The notes below the pieces were generated by a model that was not told the DNA's origin, made no database searches, and saw only the letters and a list, made by a program, of their open reading frames with translations. 14,399 bases of DNA from an uncultured Clostridium sp. (GTDB lineage: Bacteria > Bacillota > Clostridia > TANB77 > CAG-508): assembly GCA_900557045.1 (NCBI GenBank), contig USQY01000045.1:1-14399 (forward strand), read 5' to 3'. The translations under genes were made by a program, and so were the position numbers. Shown one piece after another: positions 13,529 to 14,399 of the stretch; the stretch's first letter is position 1, and each line of letters opens with the position of its first letter.

Positions 13529-14299
13529 ATGTTTATAGTATTCAACAAACAAAAAATATATTCATACTTAGTAGCCTTAAGCACAGTAATTGTATTATTT
13601 TTTGTAGCAGCCACTTTTACAAACAAATCGGGAGAAATAATTCAAACAATGTCACAAGCAAAAAAATTACCAATATATAATGTAGACACCAATGAACCTA
13701 AAATAGCCTTTACAATGAACTGTGCATGGAATGCAGATGACATAGATCAAATACTAGCTACACTTTCAAAACATAATACGCATATAACATTTTTCATGGT
13801 AGGAGATTGGGTAGACAAATATCCAGATGCAGTAAAAAAAATATCAGAGGCAGGTCATGAAATAGCAAACCATTCAGATGGTCATAAACATGTAAATAAT
13901 TTAAATATAGAAGAAAATGAAAAAGAAGTAAAACTATGTTCAGATAAAATTGAGGCAATAACAGGCAAAAAAACAACATTATATCGAGGTCCATATGGAG
14001 AATATAATAATACTGTTATACAAGCAGCACAAAATCAAAATCATATTGCAATTCAATGGAGCTTAGATACCCTAGATTATAAAGGTTTAACAGCAGATGA
14101 AATGTGGGCAAGACTAAATGGAAAAGTAAAAAACGGAGATATAATTTTATCACATAACGGAACAAAACACACAGCAGATAGTTTAGATAAAATTTTGACA
14201 AATTTAGAATCAAACGGATTTAAAGTTGTAACTGTATCAGACTTGATTTACAAAGATAACTACATAATTGATAACAATGGAACACAAAAATCAAAATAA
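13529..14299 (+). CDS. PdaB-like polysaccharide deacetylase (NodB domain)
   Basis: NodB-domain deacetylases remove acetyl groups from cell-wall or cortex sugars. PdaB-type members act late in spore formation. The 256-residue protein has a short cytoplasmic N-terminus, a signal-anchor segment (about 11-30) and a NodB domain (about 57-240). Visible motifs are FTMNCAWNADD (61-71, motif 1), NHSDGH with H115 and H119 (motif 2), YRGPYGEYN (152-160, motif 3), SLDTLDY (178-184) and IILSHNG with H209 (motif 5). In motif 1 the usual catalytic aspartate (TFD...) is N64; the metal ligands D70, H115 and H119 are kept. Its ribosome binding site lies in the 19-bp hairpin at 13473-13523. I assign the PdaB-like family, but not proven activity. 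Confidence 0.85.
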   Translation: MFIVFNKQKIYSYLVALSTVIVLFFVAATFTNKSGEIIQTMSQAKKLPIYNVDTNEPKIAFTMNCAWNADDIDQILATLSKHNTHITFFMVGDWVDKYPDAVKKISEAGHEIANHSDGHKHVNNLNIEENEKEVKLCSDKIEAITGKKTTLYRGPYGEYNNTVIQAAQNQNHIAIQWSLDTLDYKGLTADEMWARLNGKVKNGDIILSHNGTKHTADSLDKILTNLESNGFKVVTVSDLIYKDNYIIDNNGTQKSK

Positions 14300-14333
14300 A
14301 TTTAAATAAAAATTATAAAAAGGGGGTAGATTT

Positions 14334-14399
14334 ATGGAAAGTAAAGAAATGAAAAAAACTATGGGTGCAGCCGTTGCGCTTAGTATGGTAGTAGGTTGT
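14334..14399 (+). CDS. 5' end of a gene, possible lipoprotein (cut by window edge)
   Basis: ATG 14334 follows GGGGG (14322-14326) and opens 22 codons to the window edge: MESKEMKKTMGAAVALSMVV then Gly-Cys. The Lys-rich start, hydrophobic core and final Val-Val-Gly-Cys look like a lipoprotein signal peptide with lipobox cysteine at residue 22. It starts 34 bases after the deacetylase stop, so the two may share a transcript. The product cannot be identified from this much sequence. Confidence 0.5.
   Translation, partial: MESKEMKKTMGAAVALSMVVGC

Overview
The window looks like the chromosome of a very AT-rich, endospore-forming Clostridia-type Firmicute, perhaps a gut commensal. Evidence: spo0A, a yyaC-type gene, a SpoIVFA/SpoIVFB-like pair and a PdaB-like deacetylase; AGGAGG-type ribosome binding sites before nearly every gene; and A/T-ending codons throughout. 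TGA is an ordinary stop (the yyaC-like and spoIVFB-like genes end in TGA), so the standard bacterial code applies.

Layout. (1) 1-185 is a T-rich tandem repeat array with no gene. (2) 331-4246 is a sporulation block on the + strand: spo0A with its own terminator, then a yyaC-like gene and a small membrane protein ending in a terminator, then a membrane-anchored M23 endopeptidase and an M50 site-2 protease resembling the SpoIVFA-SpoIVFB pair. (3) 4247-4807 has no conventional gene. It holds a long inverted repeat around an unusually GC-rich core (4311-4467), short direct repeats, a bidirectional terminator and a decayed duplicate of the mscL 3' end. (4) mscL lies on the - strand (4808-5248). 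Its promoter overlaps an inverted repeat made of two Spo0A-box-like sequences. (5) An orphan ATP-grasp ligase follows (5434-6339).

(6) 6407-8497 is a gene graveyard: a sensor kinase lacking its start and its ATP-binding G-boxes, a beta-helix surface protein with no start, one stop and one frameshift, and a NUDIX gene with an internal deletion. (7) 8544-13461 is a run of accessory enzymes on the + strand: DUF1847 protein, nucleotidyltransferase-like protein, histidine phosphatase, ITPase-like protein, GNAT acetyltransferase, a 30-codon small ORF, an Lsa-type ABC-F protein, and a second nucleotidyltransferase-like paralogue. (8) At 13473-13523 a perfect 19-bp hairpin buries the ribosome binding site of the PdaB-like deacetylase gene (13529-14299). 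The window ends in the first 22 codons of a possible lipoprotein.

How the genes fit together: the left block covers the start of sporulation (Spo0A) and late mother-cell signalling (SpoIVFB-type processing), and the deacetylase may act on spore cortex. The central and right parts look like turnover-prone accessory DNA with stress or antibiotic-response enzymes. No complete mobile element, CRISPR array, tRNA or rRNA was seen. The least explained items are the GC-rich inverted-repeat element at 4311-4467, the RBS-burying hairpin at 13473-13523, and the pair of nucleotidyltransferase paralogues bracketing the ABC-F block.
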